Of a stretch of DNA of 64,000 nt, positions 7,793-17,157 are shown piece by piece; the stretch's first letter is position 1; each line of letters opens with the position of its first letter. Made by a program: the position numbers and the translations under genes. The notes beneath the pieces are model-generated. The model was given only the letters and a program-made list of their open reading frames with translations. It was not told the DNA's origin and made no database searches. Source of the stretch: Cedecea neteri NBRC 105707 = ATCC 33855 (GTDB lineage: Bacteria; Pseudomonadota; Gammaproteobacteria; Enterobacterales; Enterobacteriaceae); assembly GCF_001571265.1 (NCBI RefSeq), contig NZ_BCTL01000024.1, positions 1 through 64,000 on the forward strand, in the 5' to 3' direction.

Positions 7793-8856
7793 TGTACGTT
7801 GCCGTCAAAGGGGGCGAGAAGGCAATCTCCGCCGCCCACGCCCTGCAGGAGCGCAACCGACGCGGCGATGAAACGCTGAAAGAGCTGAGCGTCGCGCAGA
7901 TCGAACAGCAGCTAGGCCTGGCGGTCGACCGCGTGATGACGGAAGGCGGCATCGCCGACCGGGAGCTTGCCGCGCTGGCCATCAAACAGGCCAGCGGCGA
8001 CATGATTGAGGCCATTTTCCTGCTGCGCGCCTACCGCACTACGCTGCCTCGCCTCGCCGTGAGCGAGCCGCTGAACACCGCTGAGATGCGCCTCGAACGC
8101 CGTATCTCCGCCGTTTATAAAGACGTCCCTGGCGGCCAGCTGCTTGGCCCAACCTACGACTACACGCATCGCCTGCTGGACTTCACGCTGCTGGCTAACG
8201 GCGAAGTGCCAGACGCAGAACCTGCCGACGAGCAAAGCGCCCCTTCTCCGCACGTGTTCAGCATGCTGGCGAAACAGGGCCTGGCCAAAGTCGAAGAAGA
8301 CGACGGTGCTCAGCCGGACGACATCACCCGCAATCCGCCGGTTTACCCGTGCTCGCGCTCTTCGCGCCTGCAGCAGCTGGTACGCGGCGACGAAGGCTAC
8401 CTGCTGGCGCTGGCTTACTCCACCCAGCGCGGTTACGGGCGCAACCACCCGTTTGCCGCCGAGATCCGCAGCGGCTACGTGGACATCGAAATTGTGCCGG
8501 AAGAACTGGGTTTTGCGGTGAACATCGGCGAACTGCTGATGACCGAATGCGAAATGGTGAACGGCTTTGTTGCCCCCGCAGATGAACCACCGCACTTCAC
8601 GCGCGGCTATGGCCTGGCGTTTGGCATGAGCGAGCGCAAAACCATGGCGATGGCGCTGGTTGACCGCGCGCTGCAGGCTCCGGACTACGACGAAAACGTC
8701 GCCAGCCCGGCGCAGGACGAAGAGTTCGTGTTATCCCACGCGGATAACGTGGAAGCGGCGGGCTTTGTGTCCCACCTCAAGCTGCCGCATTACGTGGATT
8801 TCCAGGCCGAACTGGAGCTGCTTAACCGCCTGATAAAGGAGCGAGCCAATGGCTAA
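7792..8856 (+). CDS. phnI: C-P lyase core subunit PhnI, ribose-phosphonate triphosphate synthase
   Basis: 354 residues, equal to E. coli. PhnI is the nucleosidase that attaches the phosphonate to C1 of ribose in MgATP, releasing adenine; PhnG, PhnH and PhnL are needed for full activity. The ATG at 7792 overlaps the phnH stop by one base; two codons of open frame upstream are not used. Conserved segments include GGQLLGPTYDYTHRLLDFTL, PVYPCSRSSRLQQLVRGDEG and the C-terminal HLKLPHYVDFQAELELL. It overlaps phnJ by 8 bases. Confidence 0.96.
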   Translation: MYVAVKGGEKAISAAHALQERNRRGDETLKELSVAQIEQQLGLAVDRVMTEGGIADRELAALAIKQASGDMIEAIFLLRAYRTTLPRLAVSEPLNTAEMRLERRISAVYKDVPGGQLLGPTYDYTHRLLDFTLLANGEVPDAEPADEQSAPSPHVFSMLAKQGLAKVEEDDGAQPDDITRNPPVYPCSRSSRLQQLVRGDEGYLLALAYSTQRGYGRNHPFAAEIRSGYVDIEIVPEELGFAVNIGELLMTECEMVNGFVAPADEPPHFTRGYGLAFGMSERKTMAMALVDRALQAPDYDENVASPAQDEEFVLSHADNVEAAGFVSHLKLPHYVDFQAELELLNRLIKERANG

Positions 8857-9694
8857 CCTGAGCGGCTATAACTTTGCCTATCTGGACGAGCAAACCAAAC
8901 GCATGATCCGCCGCGCGATGCTGAAAGCCGTGGCTATTCCAGGTTATCAGGTGCCGTTTGGCGGCCGCGAAATGCCAATGCCTTACGGCTGGGGCACCGG
9001 CGGCATTCAGCTTACCGCCAGCCTGATTGGCGAGTCTGACGTCCTGAAGGTGATTGACCAGGGCGCGGACGACACCACCAACGCCGTCTCGATTCGTAAC
9101 TTCTTCAAGCGCGTGACCGGCGTGAACACCACCGAGCGCACCGAAGACGCAACGCTGGTGCAGACCCGCCATCGCATCCCGGAAACGCCGCTGGTTGAAG
9201 ACCAGATCCTGATTTACCAGGTGCCGATCCCTGAGCCGCTGCGCTTTATCGAACCGCGCGAAACGGAAACCCGCACCATGCACGCGCTGGAAGAGTACGG
9301 CGTAATGCAGGTGAAGCTGTACGAAGATATCGCCCGCTTCGGCCATATCTCCACCACCTACGCCTACCCGGTGAAGGTGAACGATCGCTACGTGATGGAC
9401 CCGTCGCCGATCCCGAAATTTGATAACCCGAAAATGCACATGTCCCCCGCGCTGCAGCTGTTCGGTGCCGGACGCGAAAAACGCATTTACGCCGTGCCGC
9501 CGTTTACCCGCGTAGAGAGCCTCGACTTCGACGACCATCCTTTCCAGGTCCAGGAATGGGAAGAGCCGTGCGCTATCTGTGGGTCACGCCACAGCTACCT
9601 TGATGAAGTGGTGCTCGACGACGCGGGTAACCGCATGTTCGTCTGCTCCGATACCGACTACTGCCGCCAGAACAGTGAGGCCTCTCAGTCATGA
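8849..9694 (+). CDS. phnJ: Carbon-phosphorus lyase PhnJ (radical SAM)
   Basis: 281 residues, identical in length to E. coli. PhnJ is the radical-SAM enzyme that breaks the C-P bond of ribose-1-phosphonate-5-phosphate, giving the 1,2-cyclic phosphate and an alkane such as methane. The four key cysteines fall at 241, 244, 266 and 272 (C..C, then 21 residues, then C.....C), exactly the known spacing: three bind the [4Fe-4S] cluster and Cys272 carries the thiyl radical. The enzyme therefore looks fully functional. It overlaps phnI and phnK by 8 and 4 bases. Confidence 0.97.
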   Translation: MANLSGYNFAYLDEQTKRMIRRAMLKAVAIPGYQVPFGGREMPMPYGWGTGGIQLTASLIGESDVLKVIDQGADDTTNAVSIRNFFKRVTGVNTTERTEDATLVQTRHRIPETPLVEDQILIYQVPIPEPLRFIEPRETETRTMHALEEYGVMQVKLYEDIARFGHISTTYAYPVKVNDRYVMDPSPIPKFDNPKMHMSPALQLFGAGREKRIYAVPPFTRVESLDFDDHPFQVQEWEEPCAICGSRHSYLDEVVLDDAGNRMFVCSDTDYCRQNSEASQS

Positions 9695-10449
9695 CCAGCC
9701 CGTTACTTTCGGTGAATAACCTCACCCACCTCTATGCGCCCGGTAAAGGCTTTATGGACGTGTCGTTCGACCTCTGGCCCGGGGAAGTGCTGGGCATCGT
9801 GGGCGAGTCCGGCTCCGGTAAAACGACGCTGCTGAAGGCGATTTCCGCCCGCCTTGCGCCGCAGGAAGGGGAAGTGATTTACCTCGACCGTTCGCTGTAC
9901 GACATGTCGGAAGGTGAACGCCGCCGCCTGCTGCGCACCGAATGGGGCGTGGTGCACCAGCATCCGATGGACGGCCTGCGCCGCCACGTTTCTGCCGGGG
10001 GCAACATCGGCGAGCGCCTGATGGCAACCGGGGCGCGCCACTACGGCGACATTCGTGCCACCGCCCAGCGCTGGCTGGAAGAAGTCGAAATCCCGTCGGC
10101 CCGTATTGACGACCTGCCGACCACGTTTTCCGGCGGGATGCAGCAGCGCCTGCAGATCGCCCGCAACCTGGTGACTCATCCGAAGCTGGTGTTTATGGAC
10201 GAGCCTACCGGCGGGCTGGATGTTTCGGTGCAGGCGCGCCTGCTCGACCTGCTGCGCGGCCTGGTGGTGGAGCTGAACCTGGCCGTGGTGATTGTCACCC
10301 ACGACCTGGGCGTGGCTCGCCTGCTGGCCGACCGCCTGCTGGTGATGAAACAGGGCAAAGTGGTGGAAAGTGGGCTGACCGACCGCGTACTGGACGACCC
10401 GCATCACCCGTATACCCAGCTTTTGGTGTCCTCCGTCCTTCAGAATTAG
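9691..10449 (+). CDS. phnK: C-P lyase ABC-type ATPase PhnK
   Basis: 252 residues with a complete ABC cassette: Walker A GESGSGKTT near residue 35, signature FSGGMQQRLQIAR near 148, Walker B LVFMDEPTGGLDVS near 167 and the switch His in VIVTHDLG. PhnK does not transport; it docks on PhnJ of the core complex and its ATPase activity is thought to open the active site. The related importer ATPase PhnC is missing from this locus, so PhnK should not be mistaken for it. Confidence 0.95.
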   Translation: MTSPLLSVNNLTHLYAPGKGFMDVSFDLWPGEVLGIVGESGSGKTTLLKAISARLAPQEGEVIYLDRSLYDMSEGERRRLLRTEWGVVHQHPMDGLRRHVSAGGNIGERLMATGARHYGDIRATAQRWLEEVEIPSARIDDLPTTFSGGMQQRLQIARNLVTHPKLVFMDEPTGGLDVSVQARLLDLLRGLVVELNLAVVIVTHDLGVARLLADRLLVMKQGKVVESGLTDRVLDDPHHPYTQLLVSSVLQN

Positions 10450-10458
10450 GTACTCGCT

Positions 10459-11163
10459 ATGACCAGAATACGGGTTGAAAACCTGAGCAAAACCTTTGTC
10501 CTGCACCACCAGCACGGCATTCGCCTGCCGGTGCTGGCAAACGCCTCGCTGGAAGTCAAAGGCGGTGAATGCGTGGTGCTGCACGGCCACTCCGGCAGCG
10601 GGAAATCCACCCTGCTGCGTTCGCTGTACGCCAACTATTTGCCGGATGAAGGACACATCTGGGTTAAGCACAACGACGAATGGCTCGACATCGTGCAGGC
10701 TCCGGCGCGTGAAGTGCTGGCGGTGCGTCGCCAGACCATCGGCTGGGTGAGCCAGTTCCTGCGTGTTATCCCACGGATTTCCGCGCTCGAAGTCGTCATG
10801 CAGCCACTGCTGGATTTGGGCGTGCCGCGCGAAGAGTGCGAGGCAAAAGCCGCCAGCCTGCTGACCCGGCTCAACGTCCCGGAGCGCCTGTGGCACCTGG
10901 CCCCGTCGACCTTCTCCGGCGGCGAGCAGCAGCGCGTAAACATCGCCCGCGGCTTTATTGTTGATTACCCCATTTTACTGCTGGATGAGCCCACCGCCTC
11001 GCTGGACGCCAAAAACAGCGCCGCCGTGGTGGCTTTGATTCAGGAAGCAAAAGCGCGTGGAGCGGCCATTGTCGGCATCTTCCACGATGAAGCTGTACGT
11101 GAACAGGTGGCCGACCGCCTGCATACGATGTCCGCGATGGAGCCCCAACATGATTATCAATAA
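10459..11163 (+). CDS. phnL: C-P lyase ABC-type ATPase PhnL
   Basis: 234 residues, slightly longer than E. coli (226), the extra at the C-terminus overlapping phnM by 14 bases. It has Walker [10 protein letters not shown], signature [14 protein letters not shown], Walker [16 protein letters not shown] and switch His in GIFHDEAV. PhnL is required with PhnGHI for ribose-phosphonate triphosphate formation and can bind PhnK in the larger complex. The nine-base gap behind phnK holds the only small break in an otherwise overlapping run of genes. Confidence 0.95.
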   Translation: MTRIRVENLSKTFVLHHQHGIRLPVLANASLEVKGGECVVLHGHSGSGKSTLLRSLYANYLPDEGHIWVKHNDEWLDIVQAPAREVLAVRRQTIGWVSQFLRVIPRISALEVVMQPLLDLGVPREECEAKAASLLTRLNVPERLWHLAPSTFSGGEQQRVNIARGFIVDYPILLLDEPTASLDAKNSAAVVALIQEAKARGAAIVGIFHDEAVREQVADRLHTMSAMEPQHDYQ

Positions 11164-12286
11164 TGTTCGCCTGGTCCTGGAAGAAGAAGTGATCAGTGGC
11201 TCGCTGGAAGTGGCCGACGGTGTGATTCGCAACTTTGCCGAGACCCAAAGCCAGCTGCCGGGCGCACACGACGGCGGCGGCGGCTGGCTGCTGCCGGGGC
11301 TGATTGAGCTGCACACCGACAACCTGGATAAATTCTTCACCCCTCGGCCAAAGGTTGACTGGCCGGCGCACTCCGCCATGAGCAGCCACGATGCGCTGAT
11401 GGTGGCGAGCGGCATCACCACCGTGCTGGATGCCGTTGCCATCGGCGACGTACGCGACGGCGGCGACCGCCTGGAAAACCTCGAAAAAATGATCAACGCG
11501 GTTGAGGATACGCAAAAGCGTGGCCTCAACCGCGCCGAGCACCGCCTGCACCTGCGCTGCGAGCTGCCGCACCACACCACGCTGCCGCTGTTCGACAAGC
11601 TGGTTGACCGCGAGCTGGTGTCCCTCGTTTCGCTGATGGACCACTCGCCGGGCCAGCGCCAGTACGCGGAACTCTCGAAATACCGCGACTATTATCAGGG
11701 CAAATACCATCTCACTAACGAGCAAATGGATCGCTTTGAGGAAGAGCAGCTGACGCTGGCGGCGCGCTGGTCACAGCCAAACCGCCAGGCCATTGCCGCC
11801 CGCTGCCGCGACCGCAATATCGCCCTCGCCAGCCATGACGATGCGACGACCGCCCATGTGGTGGAGTCCCACGAAATCGGCAGCGTGATCGCCGAGTTCC
11901 CGACCACGGAAGAAGCCGCTGAAGCCTCTCGTCGCCACGGCATGAGCGTGCTGATGGGCGCGCCGAATATCGTGCGCGGCGGCTCTCACTCCGGCAACGT
12001 GGCGGCCAGCCATCTGGCTCAGGCCGGGCTGCTGGATATCCTTTCCTCGGATTACTATCCGGCAAGCCTGCTGGATGCGGCCTTCCGCGTGGCGCACGAC
12101 GACAGCAACAGCTTCACGCTGGCGCAGGCGATTCACCTTGTGACACGCAACCCGGCGCGGGCGCTGAACCTGACCGACCGCGGGACGCTGGCGGAAGGTA
12201 AACGAGCGGATCTGGTGCTGGCGCACATGCACGGTGACCATATCCATGTCGATCACGTCTGGCGCCAGGGAATTCGGGTGTTCTGA
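11150..12286 (+). CDS. phnM: Ribose-1-phosphonate triphosphate diphosphatase PhnM
   Basis: 378 residues from ATG at 11150, equal to E. coli; the frame is open upstream within phnL but the family begins with MIINNV. An amidohydrolase-superfamily metalloenzyme that removes pyrophosphate from the 5-triphosphate made by PhnGHIL, giving the substrate of PhnJ. Metal-site signatures include [14 protein letters not shown] near residue 52 and [13 protein letters not shown] near 225, with further conserved [14 protein letters not shown]. It shares one base with phnN (TGATG). Confidence 0.96.
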   Translation: MIINNVRLVLEEEVISGSLEVADGVIRNFAETQSQLPGAHDGGGGWLLPGLIELHTDNLDKFFTPRPKVDWPAHSAMSSHDALMVASGITTVLDAVAIGDVRDGGDRLENLEKMINAVEDTQKRGLNRAEHRLHLRCELPHHTTLPLFDKLVDRELVSLVSLMDHSPGQRQYAELSKYRDYYQGKYHLTNEQMDRFEEEQLTLAARWSQPNRQAIAARCRDRNIALASHDDATTAHVVESHEIGSVIAEFPTTEEAAEASRRHGMSVLMGAPNIVRGGSHSGNVAASHLAQAGLLDILSSDYYPASLLDAAFRVAHDDSNSFTLAQAIHLVTRNPARALNLTDRGTLAEGKRADLVLAHMHGDHIHVDHVWRQGIRVF

Positions 12287-12870
12287 TGAGTAAACTAATC
12301 TGGCTGATGGGCCCGTCCGGCTCCGGCAAAGACAGCCTGCTGAGCGCCCTGCGCCAGCAGGAACACGCCAGGCTGCTGGTGGCGCACCGGTACATTACCC
12401 GCGCCGCCGACGCGGGCTGCGAGAACCACATTGCGCTGAGCGCAAACGAGTTTGAGCAGCGCCAGCAACTGGGGCTGTTTGCCCTGAGCTGGCAGGCGCA
12501 CGAGCACTCCTACGGCGTCGGCGTGGAAATGGATATATGGCTCGAGGCCGGATTTGACGTGGTAGTAAACGGCTCGCGCCAGCACCTGAAACAGGCGCGG
12601 GAACGTTATGGCGATGGGCTGGTGCCCATCTGCCTGCAGGTTTCCGGGGACGTATTGCGCCAGCGGCTGGAACAGCGTGGGCGGGAAAACGCAGAGCAAA
12701 TCGAGCAGCGGCTGCAGCGGGCCGCGCTTTACTCGCCAGAGGGAGGCGATTGCCTGATACTCAACAACGACGGGAGTCTGCTACAGTCTGCCGCATTATT
12801 TATGCGGCTGTTAGCCCAGCACCGCTCGAACGTTATCCCTCTTCACCGCAAGGAGCCCCGCCATGTCTGA
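12286..12870 (+). CDS. phnN: Ribose 1,5-bisphosphate phosphokinase PhnN
   Basis: 194 residues (E. coli 185). A guanylate-kinase-like P-loop enzyme that phosphorylates ribose 1,5-bisphosphate to PRPP, returning the sugar of the C-P lyase pathway to metabolism. The P-loop [11 protein letters not shown] begins near residue 9, and [11 protein letters not shown] follows as in guanylate kinases. The C-terminal extension ([16 protein letters not shown]) overlaps phnO by 8 bases. Confidence 0.94.
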   Translation: MSKLIWLMGPSGSGKDSLLSALRQQEHARLLVAHRYITRAADAGCENHIALSANEFEQRQQLGLFALSWQAHEHSYGVGVEMDIWLEAGFDVVVNGSRQHLKQARERYGDGLVPICLQVSGDVLRQRLEQRGRENAEQIEQRLQRAALYSPEGGDCLILNNDGSLLQSAALFMRLLAQHRSNVIPLHRKEPRHV

Positions 12871-13330
12871 TGTTGTTAAATTAAAAGCCGCCGCTATCGA
12901 AGACAGCGACACCGTTTACCGCATGATTTGCGAGCTAAAGCAGGCCCAGGCCGACCGCCCCGGCTTTAATGCCTGCTTTGCCGAAAACCTGCGCGATCCA
13001 AATATCTTTTATCAGCTGGCATGGCTGGGTAATAAAGCCGTGGGGATGATTAGCCTGCACCTGCAATATCACCTGCATCATGGCCGCCGCATTGGCGAGA
13101 TCCAGGAACTGGTCGTGCTGGAAGAAGCCCGCGGCCACGGCGTCGGCAAACAGCTGCTTGCCTGGGCTGAAGATAAAGCGCGTAAAGCCGATGCGGAACT
13201 GACGGAGCTGTCGACCAGCACCGGCCGCAAAGACGCTCATCGTTTTTACGAACGTGAAGGCTACCGCGCCACCCATATCCGCTTTACCAAACCGGTGGAG
13301 ACACCTGATGACGCTCACGTTAACGCTTAG
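12863..13330 (+). CDS. phnO: Aminoalkylphosphonate N-acetyltransferase PhnO
   Basis: 155 residues of the GNAT family, slightly longer than E. coli PhnO (144). It acetylates aminoalkylphosphonates, which protects against toxic intermediates and allows aminomethylphosphonate use. The acetyl-CoA site motif is seen as [24 protein letters not shown] near residues 77-98, and HRFYEREGY follows near the end. It overlaps phnN by 8 bases and phnP by 23 bases. Confidence 0.92.
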   Translation: MSDVVKLKAAAIEDSDTVYRMICELKQAQADRPGFNACFAENLRDPNIFYQLAWLGNKAVGMISLHLQYHLHHGRRIGEIQELVVLEEARGHGVGKQLLAWAEDKARKADAELTELSTSTGRKDAHRFYEREGYRATHIRFTKPVETPDDAHVNA

Positions 13331-14066
13331 CGGCACCGGCGGGGCGCAGCTTGTTCCCGCCTGGGGCTGTGGCTGCGCAGCCTGTTCGCGGGCACGCAGT
13401 AACCCTTCTCATCGCCGCCGCCCGTGCAGCGCGGTGGTCAAATATAACGATGCGGTGACGCTGGTAGACGCGGGACTGCCTGACCTGATGGAGAGCTGGC
13501 AGCCCGGAGATTTTCAGCAGTTTTTGCTCACCCACTACCATATGGATCACGTCCAGGGGCTGTTCCCTCTGCGCTGGGGCGTGGGCGAGAAAATCCCGGT
13601 TTACGGCCCGCCGGATGAACAGGGCTGTGACGATCTGTTTAAACACCCCGGTCTACTGGACTTTAGCCATACCGTCGAACCGTTTGTCGCCTTCACCCTA
13701 CAGGCACTGCGCGTCACGCCGCTGCCGCTCCTGCATTCAAAGCTAACGTTTGGCTATCTGTTTGAAACGGCCTACAGTCGGCTGGCGTGGCTGAGCGATA
13801 CGGCGGGGATGCCGGACAAAACCCTGAAGTTTCTGGCCGCCAACCGCCCGGAAGTGGTGGTGATAGATTGCAGCCGCGAACCCCGACCAGAAACGCCAAA
13901 AAATCACTGTGACTTAACGACCGTTATCGCGCTGAACGAACAGATTGGTAGCCCCCGAGTCGTGCTAACGCACATCAGCCACCAGTTTGATGAATGGCTG
14001 ATGCACAACACCCTGCCTGAAGGCTTTGAAGCCGGTTTTGACGGCATGGAAATCGTGCTGGATTAA
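13308..14066 (+). CDS. phnP: Phosphoribosyl 1,2-cyclic phosphate phosphodiesterase PhnP
   Basis: 252 residues from ATG at 13308, the E. coli length; open frame upstream overlaps phnO and is not used. A metallo-beta-lactamase-fold enzyme that opens the cyclic phosphate left by PhnJ to ribose 1,5-bisphosphate. The metal motif THYHMDH (residues about 75-82) and LSDTAGMP are intact, and CGCAACSRA near residue 21 provides the structural zinc cysteines. The last gene of the operon; its end meets yjdP tail to tail, overlapping 4 bases. Confidence 0.95.
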   Translation: MTLTLTLSGTGGAQLVPAWGCGCAACSRARSNPSHRRRPCSAVVKYNDAVTLVDAGLPDLMESWQPGDFQQFLLTHYHMDHVQGLFPLRWGVGEKIPVYGPPDEQGCDDLFKHPGLLDFSHTVEPFVAFTLQALRVTPLPLLHSKLTFGYLFETAYSRLAWLSDTAGMPDKTLKFLAANRPEVVVIDCSREPRPETPKNHCDLTTVIALNEQIGSPRVVLTHISHQFDEWLMHNTLPEGFEAGFDGMEIVLD

Positions 14067-14380
14067 CGGTCGTCGTCCTGCAGGCGCCGCTCATCGTCAT
14101 CCAGCTGCTGGCGTTCACGGTCGAGCTGGTTCTGACGTTCATCAAGACTTCGACGCCTGTCTTCCAGCTGGCGGTACCGGGCTTCGTCCTGGCGGCTGAG
14201 CCTGCGCTGAGCCGCTTCGTCATCGCTATCGTCATGATAAACGCGGTCGCCATCGGGCTTATAAGCATCGCTAAATGCCTGCTGGATATTGCCAATGGCG
14301 TCATCAATCACGTCGGCCTGCGCGAACGGCGAGGCCAGGTAAAGCGTGCCGAGCAGCAGCGCGGCGGCATAAGATTTCAT
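14063..14380 (-). CDS. yjdP: Secreted charged coiled-coil protein YjdP
   Basis: 105 residues. A signal peptide (cleavage after AQA, residue 22) is followed by [22 protein letters not shown], then by a run of Arg, Asp, Glu and Gln heptads likely to form a coiled coil (about 55-105). It resembles E. coli YjdP in sequence and in position beside phnP. The function is unknown; it should be periplasmic. Confidence 0.85.
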   Translation of the reverse strand: MKSYAAALLLGTLYLASPFAQADVIDDAIGNIQQAFSDAYKPDGDRVYHDDSDDEAAQRRLSRQDEARYRQLEDRRRSLDERQNQLDRERQQLDDDERRLQDDDR

Positions 14381-14448
14381 CGGTCAGTCTCCGGGATGGA
14401 CTGGCCTCAGCGTAGTCAGCCGGCCTCACGCGCAGTAGCGGAGGAATC

Positions 14449-14898
14449 TCAAATTCTCGGCGATTCCAGCGCGCCAATAGCCTCTACCCGCGCCTGATGC
14501 CGCCCGCCTTCAAACTGCCCGTTTAACCACGCGTCGACGATCATTTTGGCCAAATCCAGCCCGACGACTCGTGAGCCGAAGGCCAGCACGTTGGTGTTAT
14601 TGTGCTGGCGGGAAAGCAGCGCAGAATATGGCTCACTGCAGACCACTGCCCGGATGCCGGGAAACTTATTGGCGGTGATGGAGATCCCCACGCCGGTGCC
14701 GCAAATTAAAATGCCGCCCTCAGCTTCGCCGTTAACCACGGCCTGCGCCACGGCGCTGGCGTAAAGCGGGTAATCGGTGCGCTCGCCGGACCAGGTGCCC
14801 TTGTCCAGCACCTCAATCCCTTTCTCCTGAAGATGCGCCACAATCTCCGTCTTCAGCAGGAAGCCTACGTGGTCACAGCCAAATGCAATTTTTTTCAT
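14449..14898 (-). CDS. rpiB: Ribose/allose-6-phosphate isomerase B
   Basis: 149 residues, as in E. coli. It converts ribose 5-phosphate to ribulose 5-phosphate and allose 6-phosphate to allulose 6-phosphate, the second being the step between AlsK and AlsE in D-allose breakdown. The active-site Cys is in GGILICGTGVGISI, and the phosphate-binding loops FGCDHVGF and RQHNNTNVLAFGSR are intact. It is divergent from alsR with 355 bases between, where repeated operator-like motifs lie. Confidence 0.96.
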   Translation of the reverse strand: MKKIAFGCDHVGFLLKTEIVAHLQEKGIEVLDKGTWSGERTDYPLYASAVAQAVVNGEAEGGILICGTGVGISITANKFPGIRAVVCSEPYSALLSRQHNNTNVLAFGSRVVGLDLAKMIVDAWLNGQFEGGRHQARVEAIGALESPRI

Positions 14899-14925
14899 TT
14901 TGTCCTCGCCGTTGCCGTTACTTTA

Positions 14926-15050
14926 CGAACCCGACAACTCTTGTGATTTAAGACCGGTTCACTGCCCAATTAATCGGCAGAATTGCCGGGTTCGTGGCCA
15001 TTTCTACACCGATTCTCTTCACAACACAATGCAGAAACTTGTCAAGTTCG
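14926..15050. promoter_or_regulatory. Three copies of a TTG(T/C)C(G/A)(G/A)GTTCG motif, candidate AlsR operators
   Basis: TTGTCGGGTTCG (minus strand, 14926-14937), TTGCCGGGTTCG (plus, 14983-14994) and TTGTCAAGTTCG (plus, 15039-15050) agree in at least 9 of 12 positions pairwise. Starts are 57 and 56 bases apart, and the first faces the other two. The region lies between rpiB and alsR, which in E. coli are both under the RpiR/AlsR repressor. Binding is inferred from repetition and position. Confidence 0.5.
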
Positions 15051-15137
15051 TGTCATAAAACGATCTCCACTAACGAGAAAAACTAAGTTATTTCATTATA
15101 TTTCATACAAATAAATACAATTAAGCACTCACCCAAA

Positions 15138-15181
15138 CTTCACAAAAAGTAAAACTTTATGAATTAACTATTTTTGTGAAG
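15138..15181. promoter_or_regulatory. 11-bp perfect inverted repeat with 22-bp spacer in the alsR promoter
   Basis: CTTCACAAAAA (15138-15148) and TTTTTGTGAAG (15171-15181) are exact inverted copies, 33 bases centre to centre, three helical turns. A TATAGT -10-like hexamer follows at 15215-15220 and alsR starts at 15254. TGTGA at the inner edge of the right arm also resembles a CRP half-site. It could bind AlsR, CRP or another dimer. Confidence 0.4.
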
Positions 15182-15253
15182 TGATCAGCATATTTTCTGT
15201 TCACGCTGTGGTGTTATAGTGGCGTCTTCACTCTACGGACATGAGAGAACAGG

Positions 15254-16144
15254 ATGAGTCAGTCAGATATTGATTCACAGCCGCCGTTCGGCATCGGCCT
15301 TGCCCCCTGGCTGCGTATGAAGCAGGAGGGGATGACGGACAATGAAAGCCGCATCGTCGACTGGTTGTTGAAGCCTGGTAATCTGAGCGATGCCCCGGCC
15401 ATTAAAGACGTTGCCGAAGCCCTTGCGGTGTCGGAAGCGATGATCGTTAAAGTCTCGAAGCTGCTGGGGTTTAGCGGCTTCCGTAACCTGCGCAGCGCGC
15501 TGGTCGCCTACTTTTCCGAGTCAGAGCAGGTGCTGCCGACCGAGCTGGCGTTCGACGAAGCGCCGCAGGACGTGGTCAATAAGGTGTTTAACATTACCTT
15601 ACGCACCATTATGGAAGGCCAGTCGATCGTCAACGTGGACGAAATCCACCGCGCGGCACGCTACTTCGCGAAGGCGAAACAGCGTGATTTGTACGGCGTT
15701 GGCGGCTCGAACTCTATTTGTAACGATATCCAGCACAAGTTTTTACGCATCGGCGTGCGCTGCCAGGCTTACCAGGATGCCCACATCATGATGATGTCGG
15801 CCTCGCTGCTAAAAGAAGGCGACGTGGTGCTGGTGGTTTCCCACTCAGGGCGCACCGGCGATTTAAAAGCGGCGGTGGAGCTGGCGAAAAAGAACGGCGC
15901 AAAAATAATTTGTATTACCCATAGCTACCATTCGCCCATAGCACGCCTGGCTGATTTTATTATTTGTTCACCAGCGCCAGAGACGCCTTTATTAGGCCGC
16001 AACGCCTCGGCACGAATATTACAATTAACGTTACTCGATGCTTTATTTGTTTCAGTCGCACAGCAAAACATTGAACAGGCAACATTAAATATGCAAAAGA
16101 CCGGCGCTATTGTGGATTTCTTTTCACCTGGCGCGCTGAAGTAA
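15254..16144 (+). CDS. alsR: RpiR/AlsR transcriptional repressor
   Basis: 296 residues of the RpiR family: an N-terminal HTH domain (about 20-95, with DVAEALAVSEAMIVKVSKLLGFSGFRNLRSAL) and a SIS sugar-phosphate-binding domain (about 135-265, GVGGSNSICNDIQHKF and VSHSGRTGDLKAAVELAKK). In E. coli it represses rpiB and the als operon and is relieved by D-allose or ribose. It starts divergently from rpiB and is separated from alsB only by a small hairpin. Confidence 0.94.
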   Translation: MSQSDIDSQPPFGIGLAPWLRMKQEGMTDNESRIVDWLLKPGNLSDAPAIKDVAEALAVSEAMIVKVSKLLGFSGFRNLRSALVAYFSESEQVLPTELAFDEAPQDVVNKVFNITLRTIMEGQSIVNVDEIHRAARYFAKAKQRDLYGVGGSNSICNDIQHKFLRIGVRCQAYQDAHIMMMSASLLKEGDVVLVVSHSGRTGDLKAAVELAKKNGAKIICITHSYHSPIARLADFIICSPAPETPLLGRNASARILQLTLLDALFVSVAQQNIEQATLNMQKTGAIVDFFSPGALK

Positions 16145-16150
16145 AAAAGA

Positions 16151-16170
16151 GATCCCGTGTGAGCGGGATC
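16151..16170 (+). terminator. Hairpin between alsR and alsB
   Basis: GATCCCG, six-base loop, CGGGATC: a 7-bp perfect stem six bases behind the alsR stop. No T-run follows, so it is more likely an attenuating or mRNA-protecting hairpin than a full terminator. Confidence 0.5.
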
Positions 16171-16199
16171 TGACTGCACCCTACACTGAGAATATGATT

Positions 16200-17135
16200 A
16201 TGAATAAATATCTGAAAATATTCAGCGGCGCTGCTATGGGCCTGATGTTATCCACCAGCGCTTTTGCCGCTGCCGATTACGCGGTGGTATTAAAAACATT
16301 ATCCAACCCTTATTGGGTGGATATGAAAAAAGGTATTGAAGATGAAGCTAAAACGCTGGGCGTTAGCGTTGATATTTTTGCTTCGCCTTCGGAGGGTGAT
16401 TTCCAGTCGCAATTGCAGCTTTTTGAAGATTTAACGAATAAAAAATACAAAGGTATCGCTTTTGCACCGCTTTCCTCGGTAAACCTCGTGGTGCCGGTCG
16501 CTAACGCCTGGAAAAAGGGCATTTACCTGGTCAACCTCGATGAAAAAATCGATATGGATAACCTGAAAAAAGCCGGCGGTAACGTCGAAGCCTTTGTGAC
16601 CACCGATAACGTCGCTGTCGGCGCGAAGGGCGCAGGATTCATCATCGATAAGCTAGGTGCCGCAGGCGGCGACGTAGCTATCATCGAAGGCAAAGCGGGG
16701 AACGCCTCCGGCGAAGCCCGCCGCGTAGGTGCCAGTGACGCATTTAAGAAAGCCAGCCAGATTAAGCTCGTCGCCAGCCAGCCTGCCGACTGGGACCGCA
16801 TCAAGGCGCTCGATGTGGCGACCAACGTGCTGCAGCGTAACCCGAATCTGAAAGCCTTCTACTGCGCGAACGACACGATGGCGATGGGCGCCGCTCAGGC
16901 GGTGGCCAACGCCGGGAAGACCGGGAAAATTTTGGTTGTCGGCACCGACGGTATCCCGGAAGCCCGTAAGATGGTGGATGACGGGCAAATGACCGCTACC
17001 GTGGCCCAGAACCCGGCGGATATCGGTGCGACAGGCCTGAAGCTGTTGGTGGATGCGGCGAAAACCGGCAAGGTGATTGCGCAGGATAAAGCCCCGCAGT
17101 TCAGCCTGGTGGATTCGGTGCTGGTGACGAAATAG
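16200..17135 (+). CDS. alsB: D-allose ABC transporter, periplasmic binding protein
   Basis: 311 residues from ATG at 16200 (MNKYLK), matching E. coli AlsB in length and nearly throughout; an ATG six bases earlier is in frame but not used by the family. The signal peptide ends at SAFA/A (about residue 22). A periplasmic-binding-protein fold of the ribose/galactose type, supplying D-allose to AlsAC. A long palindromic repeat follows before alsA, which would protect the upstream message and favour surplus of the binding protein. Confidence 0.96.
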   Translation: MNKYLKIFSGAAMGLMLSTSAFAAADYAVVLKTLSNPYWVDMKKGIEDEAKTLGVSVDIFASPSEGDFQSQLQLFEDLTNKKYKGIAFAPLSSVNLVVPVANAWKKGIYLVNLDEKIDMDNLKKAGGNVEAFVTTDNVAVGAKGAGFIIDKLGAAGGDVAIIEGKAGNASGEARRVGASDAFKKASQIKLVASQPADWDRIKALDVATNVLQRNPNLKAFYCANDTMAMGAAQAVANAGKTGKILVVGTDGIPEARKMVDDGQMTATVAQNPADIGATGLKLLVDAAKTGKVIAQDKAPQFSLVDSVLVTK

Positions 17136-17157
17136 TTTCTGGTCTGAGTGGCTTTAT

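Noticed and set aside
9703-10896. Long minus-strand open frame opposite phnK and phnL
   Set aside because: Both phn genes are certain; the opposite frame is open because of high third-position GC and has no family features.
9691-11163. PhnK and PhnL as the missing phosphonate importer ATPases
   Set aside because: Their sequences and order are those of the lyase-associated ATPases; no permease or binding protein accompanies them.
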